From assembly GCF_001043005.1 (NCBI RefSeq), contig NZ_JYKZ01000009.1, forward strand, positions 120,511 to 184,510: a DNA stretch of 64,000 bases. Direction: 5' to 3'. The translations under genes were made by a program, and so were the position numbers. Of this stretch, positions 1-8,925 are shown piece by piece (the stretch's first letter is position 1; each line of letters starts with the position of its first letter). This DNA comes from Pseudomonas psychrophila. GTDB lineage: Bacteria; Pseudomonadota; Gammaproteobacteria; Pseudomonadales; Pseudomonadaceae. The notes beneath the pieces were generated by a model that saw only the letters and a list, made by a program, of their open reading frames with translations, was not told the DNA's origin and made no database searches.

Positions 1-137
1 GACTGATCCATACGACCAACTGTAGACGGTTGCCAAGACGAAAGTATTCAAACGATACATTTCGTTTCGGATTTTTGTTTATACCGCACTTCACACAAAA
101 ACCTGCCGACCTGCGTCAACGCCTTGATTGGCAACCC

Positions 138-146
138 TGTTATGAT
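138..146 (+). promoter_or_regulatory. Extended -10 promoter for argH
   Basis: The sequence TGTTATGAT is a TG-N extended -10 element (TG at 138-139, TATGAT at 141-146). It lies about 50 nt before the argH start, giving a leader of roughly 45 nt. No good -35 stands 17 bp upstream, which fits an extended -10 promoter. The call rests on motif match only. Confidence 0.45.
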
Positions 147-196
147 CCGCGGTAACTTTTTGTGTAACTCCCCCTCAGCCGATTACGAGCGAATCC

Positions 197-1591
197 ATGA
201 GCACCGACAAGACCAATCAGTCCTGGGGCGGCCGCTTCAGTGAACCCGTCGACGCCTTCGTTGCGCGTTTCACCGCCTCCGTCACTTTCGACCAGCGCCT
301 TTATCGCCACGACATCATGGGCTCCGTGGCTCACGCCACCATGCTGGCCAAGGTTGGCGTACTGACCGATGCAGAGCGCGACAGCATCATCGATGGCCTC
401 AAGTCCATCCAGAGCGAAATCGAAGCGGGCACGTTTGACTGGCGCATCGATCTGGAAGATGTGCACATGAACATCGAGGCGCGTCTGACCGACCGCATCG
501 GCGTGACTGGCAAAAAACTGCACACTGGCCGCAGCCGTAACGACCAGGTAGCCACCGATATCCGCCTGTGGTTGCGTGATGAAATCGACGTGATCCTGGC
601 CGAAATTACCCGCCTGCAAAAAGGCCTGCTGGACCAAGCCGAACGCGAAGCTGAAACCATCATGCCCGGCTTTACGCACCTGCAGACGGCACAGCCAGTG
701 ACATTCGGTCACCACATGCTGGCCTGGTTCGAGATGCTCAGCCGCGACTACGAACGTCTTGTCGACTGCCGCAAGCGTACCAACCGCATGCCCCTGGGCA
801 GCGCCGCACTGGCGGGTACCACTTACCCGATCGACCGTGAGTTCACTGCTCAACTGCTGAACTTTGACGCTGTAGGCGGCAACTCGCTGGACAACGTGTC
901 CGATCGCGACTTCGCCATCGAATTCTGCGCCGCGGCCAGCATTGCGATGATGCACCTGTCGCGCTTCTCCGAAGAACTGGTGCTCTGGACCAGCGCGCAG
1001 TTCCAGTTCATCGATCTGCCGGACCGTTTCTGCACCGGCAGCTCGATCATGCCGCAAAAGAAAAACCCCGACGTGCCAGAACTGGTACGTGGCAAAAGTG
1101 GCCGTGTATTCGGTGCACTGATGGGCCTGTTGACCCTGATGAAGGGCCAGCCGCTGGCCTACAACAAGGACAACCAGGAAGACAAGGAGCCGCTGTTCGA
1201 CGCAGCCGATACCCTGCGCGACTCGTTGCGCGCCTTTGCCGACATGATCCCGGCGATCAAGCCAAAGCACGCAATCATGCGTGAAGCGGCATTGCGCGGG
1301 TTCTCGACCGCCACCGACCTGGCCGACTATCTGGTTCGCCGTGGCCTGCCGTTCCGTGACTGCCACGAAATCGTCGGCCATGCCGTTAAATACGGTGTCG
1401 AGACAGGCAAGGATCTGGCAGAAATGAGCCTCGAAGAACTGCGCCAGTTCAGCGATCAGATCGAAGACGACGTGTTTGCCGTGCTGACGTTGGAAGGCTC
1501 GGTCAATGCCCGCGATCACATCGGCGGCACCGCGCCCGCGCAAGTGAAAGCAGCTGTTGTTCGTGGCAAGGCGTTGTTGGCTACCCGCTAA
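197..1591 (+). CDS. argH: Argininosuccinate lyase
   Basis: Cytoplasmic enzyme of the last arginine biosynthesis step; it splits argininosuccinate into arginine and fumarate. The 464-aa protein has the usual family length. It opens with the typical ArgH start (SWGGRFSEPVDAFVARF) and carries the fumarase/aspartase-superfamily signature GSSIMPQKKNP at about residues 282-292. It also has the substrate-binding segment HTGRSRNDQVATD near residue 110 and the TAQPVTFGHH catalytic-histidine region near residue 160. It is a single-gene unit: a hairpin terminator follows at once and the next gene is convergent. No truncation is seen and the assignment is secure. The Shine-Dalgarno before this ATG is weak. 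Confidence 0.98.
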   Translation: MSTDKTNQSWGGRFSEPVDAFVARFTASVTFDQRLYRHDIMGSVAHATMLAKVGVLTDAERDSIIDGLKSIQSEIEAGTFDWRIDLEDVHMNIEARLTDRIGVTGKKLHTGRSRNDQVATDIRLWLRDEIDVILAEITRLQKGLLDQAEREAETIMPGFTHLQTAQPVTFGHHMLAWFEMLSRDYERLVDCRKRTNRMPLGSAALAGTTYPIDREFTAQLLNFDAVGGNSLDNVSDRDFAIEFCAAASIAMMHLSRFSEELVLWTSAQFQFIDLPDRFCTGSSIMPQKKNPDVPELVRGKSGRVFGALMGLLTLMKGQPLAYNKDNQEDKEPLFDAADTLRDSLRAFADMIPAIKPKHAIMREAALRGFSTATDLADYLVRRGLPFRDCHEIVGHAVKYGVETGKDLAEMSLEELRQFSDQIEDDVFAVLTLEGSVNARDHIGGTAPAQVKAAVVRGKALLATR

Positions 1592-1603
1592 CTTCTGAGC
1601 AAT

Positions 1604-1640
1604 ACAAAAAAACGGGCACCTTCGGGTGCCCGTTTTTTAT
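1604..1640 (+). terminator. Rho-independent terminator between argH and GST
   Basis: A 9-bp stem ACGGGCACC / GGTGCCCGT (1612-1633) closes on a TTCG tetraloop. It is flanked by an A-run on the left and a T-run on the right, so it can stop both argH (plus) and the convergent glutathione S-transferase gene (minus). Confidence 0.9.
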
Positions 1641-1658
1641 TCAGCGCCACTACCCGCG

Positions 1659-2318
1659 TTATTTCTTGCTGCTGATCCAGGCCAGAAACTGCGGCATGGC
1701 GGCCTCTTTGTCAGCGGCAATTTTTTGCACGTGCGGGTTTTGCTCCAGTCGCTCCAGCAACGCCCTGGCCCCCGGCATTTCAGCCAGCAGGTCCAGACCA
1801 AACACCTTGTGGCCTACGGCACAGGCCAGATTGACGCTGAAGACAAAGTAAATATCCGCAACACTCAGGGTTTCACCCGCCACATAAGGTGCGAACTTGC
1901 CGTGACGCCCCAATGAAGCCATGCCCTCCAGCAGCTCGGTCCGCGCTTTTTCCTTGATCGCTTCCGGCACTGTCATGCCGAAGAAAGCTTCGGCGTAGCA
2001 CGCGCGTGCAGGTAATTCGATGTACAGCTCGATTTCCTTGGCCAGCGCCAGCACTTGAGCGCGCTCAAACGGATCCACCGGCAACAGTTTTGGGCCTGGC
2101 TGGGTCTGTTCGATGTACTCGAGGATCACGCTGGTTTCATTGACGTAACCTTGTTCAACGCCCAGTACCGGAACTTTGCCACGGGGGCTGATGGCGAGTG
2201 CCTCAGGGCTTTGACCGGCAAAAAACGGCACTTCCTCAAAAGGTACGCCCTTCTCCAGCAGCGCCAGTTTGACCATGTTGTAGTAGTTACTGACTGAGAA
2301 TCCATAAAGCTTGAGCAT
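1659..2318 (-). CDS. Glutathione S-transferase family protein
   Basis: Cytosolic GST. The N-terminal thioredoxin-like domain (about 1-78: MLKLYGFSVSNYYNMVKLAL, then the cis-proline region GKVPVLG and the glutathione-gamma-Glu contact NETSVILEYIE) is followed by an all-helical C-terminal domain (about 88-219) with the N-capping-box-like segment LSVADIYFVF. The 219-aa length is normal for the family. The ATG at 2318 is preferred over the upstream GTG at 2321 because GGAGG lies 7 nt before it. Such enzymes conjugate or reduce electrophiles with glutathione; the substrate cannot be told from sequence. It is transcribed convergently with argH and shares its terminator. Confidence 0.9.
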   Translation of the reverse strand: MLKLYGFSVSNYYNMVKLALLEKGVPFEEVPFFAGQSPEALAISPRGKVPVLGVEQGYVNETSVILEYIEQTQPGPKLLPVDPFERAQVLALAKEIELYIELPARACYAEAFFGMTVPEAIKEKARTELLEGMASLGRHGKFAPYVAGETLSVADIYFVFSVNLACAVGHKVFGLDLLAEMPGARALLERLEQNPHVQKIAADKEAAMPQFLAWISSKK

Positions 2319-2442
2319 CACAAAGCCTCCGGGCCGTGTAGGGGTTGGCAGCGACTCTTATAGAGCTTCGTTACTGGACTGGCTAGCAGCATCATCAGGC
2401 TGAATACCGTTAGACTGGCCGTCTTTACTTAAGGAGCCTGCC

Positions 2443-2727
2443 ATGAGCGAGCCAGTTGATATCGATAACGAAGAAGAAGAGTTTGCCGAGTCCACGCTGA
2501 TTCAGGCCATTGAAAACCAGATTGAAAGCGACAACCCGCCTGCCGCCAAAGCCACGTTCAACAAGCTGACGCTGGTCGGCTACGAGCGTGAAGACATTCT
2601 GCAGATGATGGCCCACGTGCTGGCCGTGGAGATTGACGCGATCCTCGAAGAAGACCGCGCCTTCAACACCGAGTGGTATGAAACCGCCCTGCGTGCACTG
2701 CCAACGTTGCCGCCAGAGAAGAACTGA
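2443..2727 (+). CDS. Small acidic conserved hypothetical protein
   Basis: A 94-aa acidic protein with an EEEEF run near the N-terminus and two predicted helical stretches (ESTLIQAIENQIE and ILQMMAHVLAVEIDAILEE). There is no signal peptide, membrane segment or metal motif. A clear AAGGAG Shine-Dalgarno stands 6-7 nt before the ATG, which supports real translation. It looks like a widespread Pseudomonas hypothetical protein encoded next to a GST gene; no function can be assigned. It faces the stop of the diguanylate cyclase/phosphodiesterase gene, only 8 bp away. Confidence 0.8.
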   Translation: MSEPVDIDNEEEEFAESTLIQAIENQIESDNPPAAKATFNKLTLVGYEREDILQMMAHVLAVEIDAILEEDRAFNTEWYETALRALPTLPPEKN

Positions 2728-2735
2728 ACCACAGC

Positions 2736-4658
2736 TCAGGTGCGAATGGCAGGTGCCCGTTGCCAGTCAAGTTCCTTTGCCGGCATCGGACGCCCGAACC
2801 AGTAGCCCTGACCCAGGTTGCAGTTAAGGTCGAGCAGGAACCGCGCCTGCTCGACTTGCTCTATCCCTTCGGCATGCACCTGCAGGCCCATGCTTTGGCC
2901 TAGCGCGATAACCGCGCGCACGATCGCCACATCATCATTGTCACCGGGTAACCCGGCGACAAATCCCTGATCGATTTTCAGCTTCTGCACAGGTAATCGC
3001 TTGAGTCGCAGCAACGATGAAAAGCCGGTACCAAAATCATCGATGGCCAGGCGCAAACCCAGCGCTCGAAGGCGATGCATCTGCTCCAGTGCGACTTGAG
3101 AGTTATCCATCACCGCACTTTCGGTCACCTCCAGCTCCAGCAACGATGGGTCCAGCCCCGTGTCTGCCAGTACCGTTGAAACCAGCGTGTACAACTCAGG
3201 TCGCGCAAATAACCGGCTGGAAATGTTCACCGCCACAAATGACAATTTCAGGCCAGCCGCTTGCCACTGAACCATCTGCCAACAGGCCTGCTCCAGCACC
3301 CAGGCGTCAATTTCTGCAATCAATCCGGTGCGCTCGGCGATCGGAATAAACTCTCCGGGCGACAACAGCCCCCGCAGTGGATGCTCCCAGCGCACCAACG
3401 CTTCAACACCAATCAGGCGACTGGTGTGCAGATCGTGCACCGGCTGGTAATACACTCGCAGTTCTTGCTGCTCCAGGGCGCGGCGTAAATCACCGGCTAC
3501 CTCGATACGGTATTGCGCATGGGCGGTCAGCTCTTCGGTGTACAAGGCGTAGCCTTCACGCCCGATGCTTTTAGCCTTGAACAGGGCCGAGTCGGCATTG
3601 CGCAACAGTTGCTCGGCGTTCAATGCATCTTTGGGGAACACGCTGATGCCAATACTGGCGCTGATAAACAACTGATGTTTATCGACATCGAATGCACCCT
3701 TCATGACTTCCAGGACCTGTTGCGCAGCATTGGCGGCATGAGCCACTTGCGGGCAATTATCGACCAGCACGGCAAATTCATCGCCACCCAGACGGGCCAC
3801 CGTGAAGCCCTTGCCAAATATCCTCAGCAAACGATCAGCGACTGCCTTGAGCAAAAGATCACCGATGTTATGGCCAAGGCTGTCATTGATGATCTTGAAG
3901 TGATCAAGGTCGATCATCAGCAGCGCACAACCCGTCTCATGGCGTTGCGCAAACGCCAGGGCCTGCTCGGTACGGTCAGTAAACAACAGCCGATTGGGCA
4001 AGTCTGTCAGCGGATCATGGTGAACCAGTCGTGCCAGTTCGTTCTGGGAGTGCTTGATCGCCGAAATATCCGAAAAAACTGCGACATAGTGAGTGATCTG
4101 CCCCTTGTCATCAGTAATGGAGCGGACTGTCTGCCATTGCGGATAAACCTCGCCACTCTTGCGCCGGTTCCAGATCTCCCCGTGCCAGTCACCGCTTTCA
4201 TCAATCGACTTGAACATCGCCTCATAGAATGCAGGACCGTGGCGACCCGACTTGAACATGTTCGGTCGGTGGCCCAGCACCTCTTCGACCGAATAGCCGG
4301 TGATCTCAACCAACGCTCGGTTCACATGCACAATCACGCCGCGACTGTCGCTGACCAGCACTCCTTCGCGCGTACAGTCAAAAACCACGGCTGCCTGGCG
4401 CAGGCGTTCTTGGTCCTGACGCTGGCGCTTCAAGCCGGGGCTTATGCCCAAAAAACCGAACAGGCGAGCCCGGGCAAAAAAAATCAACACGGCACTGAAC
4501 AGAGCAAAAACATAGCCGTTTATCAGTTGCCACTTCGCCAGCTGGGCTGAATCATCGAAATAACTGTTCAATAAATGATCAGTTATCAGCAGCCAGAAAA
4601 CCGATAGCAGCCCGTATAACAAGGCCGTACGCAAGGCATCTCGAGAGGAAACGGACAT
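2736..4658 (-). CDS. Membrane PAS-GGDEF-EAL cyclic-di-GMP enzyme
   Basis: A 640-aa inner-membrane signalling protein. Two hydrophobic segments (about 12-30 and 45-64) are followed by a PAS domain (about 85-200), a GGDEF diguanylate cyclase domain with intact GGDEF at 291-295, and an EAL phosphodiesterase domain with the EAL signature at 419-421 and the later DDFGTGFSS loop. Both active sites look intact, so it may be bifunctional. The usual RxxD inhibitory site before GGDEF is absent (GKGF in its place), so product inhibition of the cyclase should be weak or lacking. The PAS domain probably sets which activity dominates. It is divergent from desA. The Shine-Dalgarno upstream of this ATG is poor. 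Confidence 0.93.
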   Translation of the reverse strand: MSVSSRDALRTALLYGLLSVFWLLITDHLLNSYFDDSAQLAKWQLINGYVFALFSAVLIFFARARLFGFLGISPGLKRQRQDQERLRQAAVVFDCTREGVLVSDSRGVIVHVNRALVEITGYSVEEVLGHRPNMFKSGRHGPAFYEAMFKSIDESGDWHGEIWNRRKSGEVYPQWQTVRSITDDKGQITHYVAVFSDISAIKHSQNELARLVHHDPLTDLPNRLLFTDRTEQALAFAQRHETGCALLMIDLDHFKIINDSLGHNIGDLLLKAVADRLLRIFGKGFTVARLGGDEFAVLVDNCPQVAHAANAAQQVLEVMKGAFDVDKHQLFISASIGISVFPKDALNAEQLLRNADSALFKAKSIGREGYALYTEELTAHAQYRIEVAGDLRRALEQQELRVYYQPVHDLHTSRLIGVEALVRWEHPLRGLLSPGEFIPIAERTGLIAEIDAWVLEQACWQMVQWQAAGLKLSFVAVNISSRLFARPELYTLVSTVLADTGLDPSLLELEVTESAVMDNSQVALEQMHRLRALGLRLAIDDFGTGFSSLLRLKRLPVQKLKIDQGFVAGLPGDNDDVAIVRAVIALGQSMGLQVHAEGIEQVEQARFLLDLNCNLGQGYWFGRPMPAKELDWQRAPAIRT

Positions 4659-4807
4659 AAGAAAGATAAAGCACCTACAAAAAAATGGGAATTATAGTGT
4701 AAGAAACATCCAGGCACTCTTATCTGAAAGGGCGACTGGTTTTATCTGGCTGCATGGTGATAATGCGTGTTGCAGTTTTTTTCATCTTCCCGAGGGCCAA
4801 ACAGCCT

Positions 4808-5992
4808 ATGTGGTACAACGGTTTTCTCGACTTGTCGGCCTGGCAACTGGTGGCAGTCACTCTGTTGATGACCCACGTGACCATTATCGGTGTCACGGTT
4901 TATCTACACCGCTACTCAGCCCATCGCTCGCTGGAGCTCAACGGTGGCCTGAAACACTTTTTCCGCTTCTGGCTTTGGTTGACCACGGCACAGAACACCC
5001 GTGAGTGGACAGCCATCCACCGCAAACACCACGCCAAATGCGAAACCGTTGATGACCCGCACAGCCCGGTTATCAAAGGGTTATCGACCGTTTTGCGAAA
5101 AGGTGCAGAGCTGTATCGCGAAGAAGCTCAAAATCCTGAGACATTGCGTATTTACGGCAAAAATTGCCCTGAAGACTGGATTGAGCGAAATGTTTATTCG
5201 CGTTACAAAATGCTGGGTGTGGCAATCATGCTGGTCATCGACCTGCTGCTGTTCGGCGCCATCGGCCTGACCATCTGGGCCATCCAGATGATGTGGATCC
5301 CGGTATGGGCTGCAGGCGTGGTCAACGGTCTGGGCCATGCAGTGGGTTATCGCAACTTTGAGTGCCGCGACGCGGCCACCAATCTGGTGCCGTGGGGCAT
5401 CATCATTGGCGGCGAAGAGCTGCACAACAACCATCACACCTACCCCAACTCGGCCAAGCTGTCGGTCAAGAAATGGGAGTTCGACCTGGGCTGGGCCTGG
5501 ATAAAAGTCTTCAGCTTTTTGCGTCTGGCCAAGGTGCAGCGTGTCGCGCCAATTGCCCATCGGGTGGAAGGCAAAGGCAATCTGGACATGGACACCGCGA
5601 TGGCGATCCTCAACAACCGTTTCCAGATCATGGCGCAGTACCGAAAGCTGGTCATTGCGCCTCTGGTTCAGCAAGAGCTGGCCAAGGTCGATCACTCGGT
5701 GCGCCACCAGTTCCGCCGTGCCAAGCGCCTGCTTTCCCGTGAGACCAGCCTGCTTGAAGAGCGTCATCACCAGCGTATCGAAACGATGCTGGAGCATAGC
5801 CATTCGCTCAAAGTGATTTACGAGAAGCGCCTGGCCCTGCAACAGATCTGGGTCAAGACCAGCACCAATGGTCACGACATGCTGGCAGCGATCAAGGAAT
5901 GGATACACGAAGCAGAAGCCAGCGGGATTCAGTCGCTGCGCGAATTTGCTCACCAGCTCAAGACCTACTCGCTGCGACCTGCGGCGGTTTAA
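4808..5992 (+). CDS. desA: Membrane delta-9 fatty acid desaturase
   Basis: Integral-membrane di-iron acyl desaturase that adds a double bond to phospholipid or acyl-CoA fatty acids and tunes membrane fluidity. The three histidine boxes are intact: HRYSAH at 34-39, HRKHH at 71-75 and HNNHH at 206-210. Hydrophobic helices lie at about 12-32 and 136-175. The C-terminal 140 residues are charged and helical. The start was placed at ATG 4808 (MWYNGF, 394 aa), the usual start of Pseudomonas DesA. The open frame extends 18 codons upstream to 4754, but that ATG has no ribosome site. GAGGG stands about 12 nt before the chosen ATG, which is a long spacing. Confidence 0.93.
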   Translation: MWYNGFLDLSAWQLVAVTLLMTHVTIIGVTVYLHRYSAHRSLELNGGLKHFFRFWLWLTTAQNTREWTAIHRKHHAKCETVDDPHSPVIKGLSTVLRKGAELYREEAQNPETLRIYGKNCPEDWIERNVYSRYKMLGVAIMLVIDLLLFGAIGLTIWAIQMMWIPVWAAGVVNGLGHAVGYRNFECRDAATNLVPWGIIIGGEELHNNHHTYPNSAKLSVKKWEFDLGWAWIKVFSFLRLAKVQRVAPIAHRVEGKGNLDMDTAMAILNNRFQIMAQYRKLVIAPLVQQELAKVDHSVRHQFRRAKRLLSRETSLLEERHHQRIETMLEHSHSLKVIYEKRLALQQIWVKTSTNGHDMLAAIKEWIHEAEASGIQSLREFAHQLKTYSLRPAAV

Positions 5993-6017
5993 AGACTGGC
6001 CCCGCCTCCACCGATCA

Positions 6018-6104
6018 GGTGGGAGCGGGCTTGCTCGCGATGCAATCACCGCGGTTTGCCTGACAAACCGCGACGCCTGAATCGCGAGCAAGCCCGCTCC
6101 CACC
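6018..6104. repeat. REP-type inverted repeat doublet
   Basis: Two inverted copies of the common Pseudomonas REP core (GTGGGAGCGGGCTTGCTCGC and its reverse complement) face each other. Between them is an inner palindrome CGCGGTTTG / CAAACCGCG. The whole unit can fold into a long cruciform or hairpin. It lies between the convergent ends of desA and the HDOD gene, a typical REP site where it may also act as a transcription stop. Confidence 0.9.
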
Positions 6105-6105
6105 G

Positions 6106-7320
6106 TTACGGTTTATCGATCAACTGCAAAAGCTGCGACATGCCTACTCGCAACAAGCGAGCCGTCTTCCCGCCAGCCACCTCGGCAATCCCCTCTTCCG
6201 ATTCCAGATTGGCGACTTGCGCCGCCAGACTCATCACCAGCGCTTCGCGTGAATACACTCCGCCACCCAAGTGATAAATCGCCGCTATCAACTCACGCAA
6301 CTCCAGCGGCAAACGCCAGCGCGTGCGCAAGGCCGAGCCGTAGGCGGCTCCGAATTCGCTCAATGACGCGTCAATGGCAAGGGTGTCGAGCTCGCCACCG
6401 GCCTGCTGCCACGCCTCAAGGCTGCGCAACAAGGCCAGATCGCCCAACCGATGCAACAACCCGGCACAGTAGCAACGCTCTTGATCTAGGTTAAGCATGC
6501 CCGCCAGCTCAAAACCATACTGCGCCGTACGCAATGACACAGCCCACTGCTGTTCGGCGTAATCCGCCAGGCAAGGGTCCGTCAGTTGCGCGCTGCGCTT
6601 TAGCGTCAGCCCAAGGACAAGGTTCATGCTCTGCGCAGGTCCGAGCAACTGCAACGCTTGGGCAAGTGTCTGGGCAGGGTCAATGCGGTGCTGTGCAGCG
6701 CTGTTGGCCGCCGCAATCATGACCGCGGTAATTTGTGGGTCAGTGCGTACGGCCTGCTCTAGCAGTGCAAGGTCCAACCCCTCGGGAGTGAGGCTGCTGT
6801 TGAGCGCCGACTGCGCATCCACCAGAAGCGGCGCGCCATCTGAAGAGGCTCGGTGCTGCTCCAGAAACCGCTTGAGGGTCATGCCGGGGACCAGTGCCGG
6901 CACTTCGCACGAAATCTCTTGCCCCGCGGTCAGCAGCAGCCCCTTGAGGCGCCTGGTCAGGCCGGCAATGTCCAGCGGTGTCGTCAGGTAGGCCGTGGGT
7001 GCCAGTGGCAATGCTTCGCGCACACTCGCGCTGTCATTGCGCGCACTCAGCAAAATAAAAGGCTGCGCTGGAACAGCCCGGCGCTGACGCACAGTGCGCA
7101 ACAAATCCAGGCCGCTGACTCCGGGCAAATCACGATCAGCAATCACAAGTCCGTAGTGTTTTTTGCTCAACTGCGCGAGCGCCTGCTGACCATCCCCACA
7201 TACATCCAGCTGAGCATCACAACGTACCGTCAGCACCACCTGCTTGAGCAAGTCCTGAGTCCAGGGGTCGGCCTCGGCGATCAATACAGTGGGCACCGCG
7301 CTTAAATCTACAACCGTCAT
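6106..7320 (-). CDS. Response regulator with receiver and HDOD domains
   Basis: A 404-aa two-domain regulator. The N-terminal receiver (about 10-125) keeps an acidic start (IAEADPW) and a phospho-acceptor Asp region (VIADRDLPGVSG). The conserved lysine near the C-terminal end of receivers is replaced by Thr (AYLTTPLD where AYLTKP is usual), so phosphorylation switching may be altered. The C-terminal HDOD domain (about 150-390) belongs to the HD-related output family linked to signalling and stress; its catalytic HD pair is not evident. ATG 7320 is chosen because GGAGA stands about 10 nt upstream; a GTG at 7338 in frame is the alternative. It is monocistronic and convergent with desA. Confidence 0.85.
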   Translation of the reverse strand: MTVVDLSAVPTVLIAEADPWTQDLLKQVVLTVRCDAQLDVCGDGQQALAQLSKKHYGLVIADRDLPGVSGLDLLRTVRQRRAVPAQPFILLSARNDSASVREALPLAPTAYLTTPLDIAGLTRRLKGLLLTAGQEISCEVPALVPGMTLKRFLEQHRASSDGAPLLVDAQSALNSSLTPEGLDLALLEQAVRTDPQITAVMIAAANSAAQHRIDPAQTLAQALQLLGPAQSMNLVLGLTLKRSAQLTDPCLADYAEQQWAVSLRTAQYGFELAGMLNLDQERCYCAGLLHRLGDLALLRSLEAWQQAGGELDTLAIDASLSEFGAAYGSALRTRWRLPLELRELIAAIYHLGGGVYSREALVMSLAAQVANLESEEGIAEVAGGKTARLLRVGMSQLLQLIDKP

Positions 7321-7408
7321 CCAATTTTCTCTCCGCACAATGCCTGCACCTTAGTCAAAGGCCGTACGGGGTTACAGAAAAAATCACCCAAACAGATAGT
7401 TCAAACGC

Positions 7409-7434
7409 AAAAAAACCGCCGAAGCGGTTTTTTT
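7409..7434 (-). terminator. Rho-independent terminator after gabT
   Basis: A stem ACCGC / GCGGT with a CGAA loop is flanked by A- and T-runs. It stands 30 bp beyond the gabT stop codon, in the right place to end the gabD-gabT transcript, and is also symmetric enough to work in the opposite direction. Confidence 0.85.
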
Positions 7435-7464
7435 GTGTCTCAGATCACACCCTCAAGGGTGGAC

Positions 7465-8748
7465 TCAAGCCAGTTCAGCGAAGCACTCTTCGATGATGGC
7501 CAGGCCTTTGTCCAACTGCTCGTTTGGCGAAGTCAGTGGAACCAGCACACGCAGGACGTTGCCGTAAGTGCCGCACGACAGCAGGATCAAACCTTTATCG
7601 CGAGCCTTGGCAACCACTTGCGCCACTGCAGCCGCGTTTGGCTTGTGGGAGTCGCCGCCTTCGAACAGCTCGACCGCGATCATCGCACCCAGCGCACGCA
7701 CGTCACCGATCACGGGGTACTTGGCCTGAATGGCCTTGAGGCCAGTGACCAGACGCTCGCCAACTTCTTTGCAGCGATCCAGCAGGTGTTCCTCTTCAAA
7801 CACCTCAAGCACTGCCAGGGCAGCTGCGCAAGCAATCGGGCTACCAGCATAGGTGCCGCCCAGACCGCCTGGTGCAATGGCGTCCATGTATTCAGCCTTG
7901 CCACACACACCGGCCAACGGGAAGCCGCCCGCAATGGATTTGGCGAAGGTGGTCAGGTCGGCAGTAACGCCCATCTGTTCCATGGCGAAGAAGGTGCCAG
8001 TACGGCCAGCGCCGGTTTGCACTTCGTCAGCGATCAGCAAGATGCCGTGCTTGTCGCACAGTTCGCGCAGGCGGGCCATGAACGCTTTGGGCGCCACGTA
8101 GAAACCACCTTCGCCCTGTACCGGCTCGATGATGATGGCTGCGATGTCTTTAGGCTCGGCATCGTTTTTGAAGATGCGTTCGATGCTGGCGATGGAATCG
8201 ACAACCGAGACGCCATGCATTTCGCACGGGAACAGAGCGCGGAAGATGCCGCCTGGCATCAGGCCCATGCCTGCCGAGTACGGTACGACTTTGCCGGTCA
8301 GGCCCAGGGTCATCATGGTGCGACCGTGGTACGCGCCAGTGAACGCGATCACGCCAGCACGGCCTGTAGCAGCGCGGGCAATTTTCACCGCGTTTTCTAC
8401 GGCTTCAGAACCGGTGGTGACCAACAGGGTTTTCTTGTCGAAATTGCCCGGCACTTTGGCGTTGATCTTTTCGCACAGTTCAACGTACGGCTCGTAAGCC
8501 AGTACCTGGAAGCAGGTGTGGGTCAGTTTGGTCAGTTGCTCTTGCACCGCAGCAATGATTTTCGGGTGCAGGTGACCGGTGTTCAGTACCGCGATACCGC
8601 CTGCAAAGTCGATAAACTCACGACCTTCAACGTCAGTTACGGTGGCGTTCTTCGCTGACTCGGCAAAGATCGGGTGGATCTGGCCAACACCGCGCGGGAC
8701 AGCAGCTTCACGGCGTTTCATCAGGGATGCGTTGGTCTTGTTGCTCAT
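7465..8748 (-). CDS. gabT: 4-aminobutyrate aminotransferase
   Basis: PLP enzyme that transfers the amino group of GABA to 2-oxoglutarate, giving succinate semialdehyde for GabD. Class III aminotransferase features are intact: the PLP phosphate-binding segment TTGSEAVENAVKIAR (about 111-125), the cofactor Asp in LLIADEVQTGAGRTG (about 237-251) and the Schiff-base lysine in TTFAKSIAGG (Lys 270). The ATG at 8748 (MSNKTNASL) has GAGGA 5 nt upstream and fits the family start; four extra codons to 8760 are possible but lack a ribosome site. It is the second gene of the gabD-gabT unit, 177 bp after gabD. Confidence 0.97.
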   Translation of the reverse strand: MSNKTNASLMKRREAAVPRGVGQIHPIFAESAKNATVTDVEGREFIDFAGGIAVLNTGHLHPKIIAAVQEQLTKLTHTCFQVLAYEPYVELCEKINAKVPGNFDKKTLLVTTGSEAVENAVKIARAATGRAGVIAFTGAYHGRTMMTLGLTGKVVPYSAGMGLMPGGIFRALFPCEMHGVSVVDSIASIERIFKNDAEPKDIAAIIIEPVQGEGGFYVAPKAFMARLRELCDKHGILLIADEVQTGAGRTGTFFAMEQMGVTADLTTFAKSIAGGFPLAGVCGKAEYMDAIAPGGLGGTYAGSPIACAAALAVLEVFEEEHLLDRCKEVGERLVTGLKAIQAKYPVIGDVRALGAMIAVELFEGGDSHKPNAAAVAQVVAKARDKGLILLSCGTYGNVLRVLVPLTSPNEQLDKGLAIIEECFAELA

Positions 8749-8925
8749 GGTGTTCCTCATTCGCCGCTCATCAAGCGGCGTGGTTCAAGGCTGACGCGCC
8801 GGGAAGACAACAGGCCAGCATGCGATGATCGACTGGCATGGCGCTCCCGGCCACAAAAATTAACAGTTTGAAACGCAGGGGAAGCATCGCTCTCGTGCCC
8901 CCTCTGCTTGAACCACCCGCCGGGT

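Noticed and set aside
140..1543. 467-aa minus-strand frame opposite argH
   Set aside because: It is a shadow of argH caused by high GC third positions; argH is secure.
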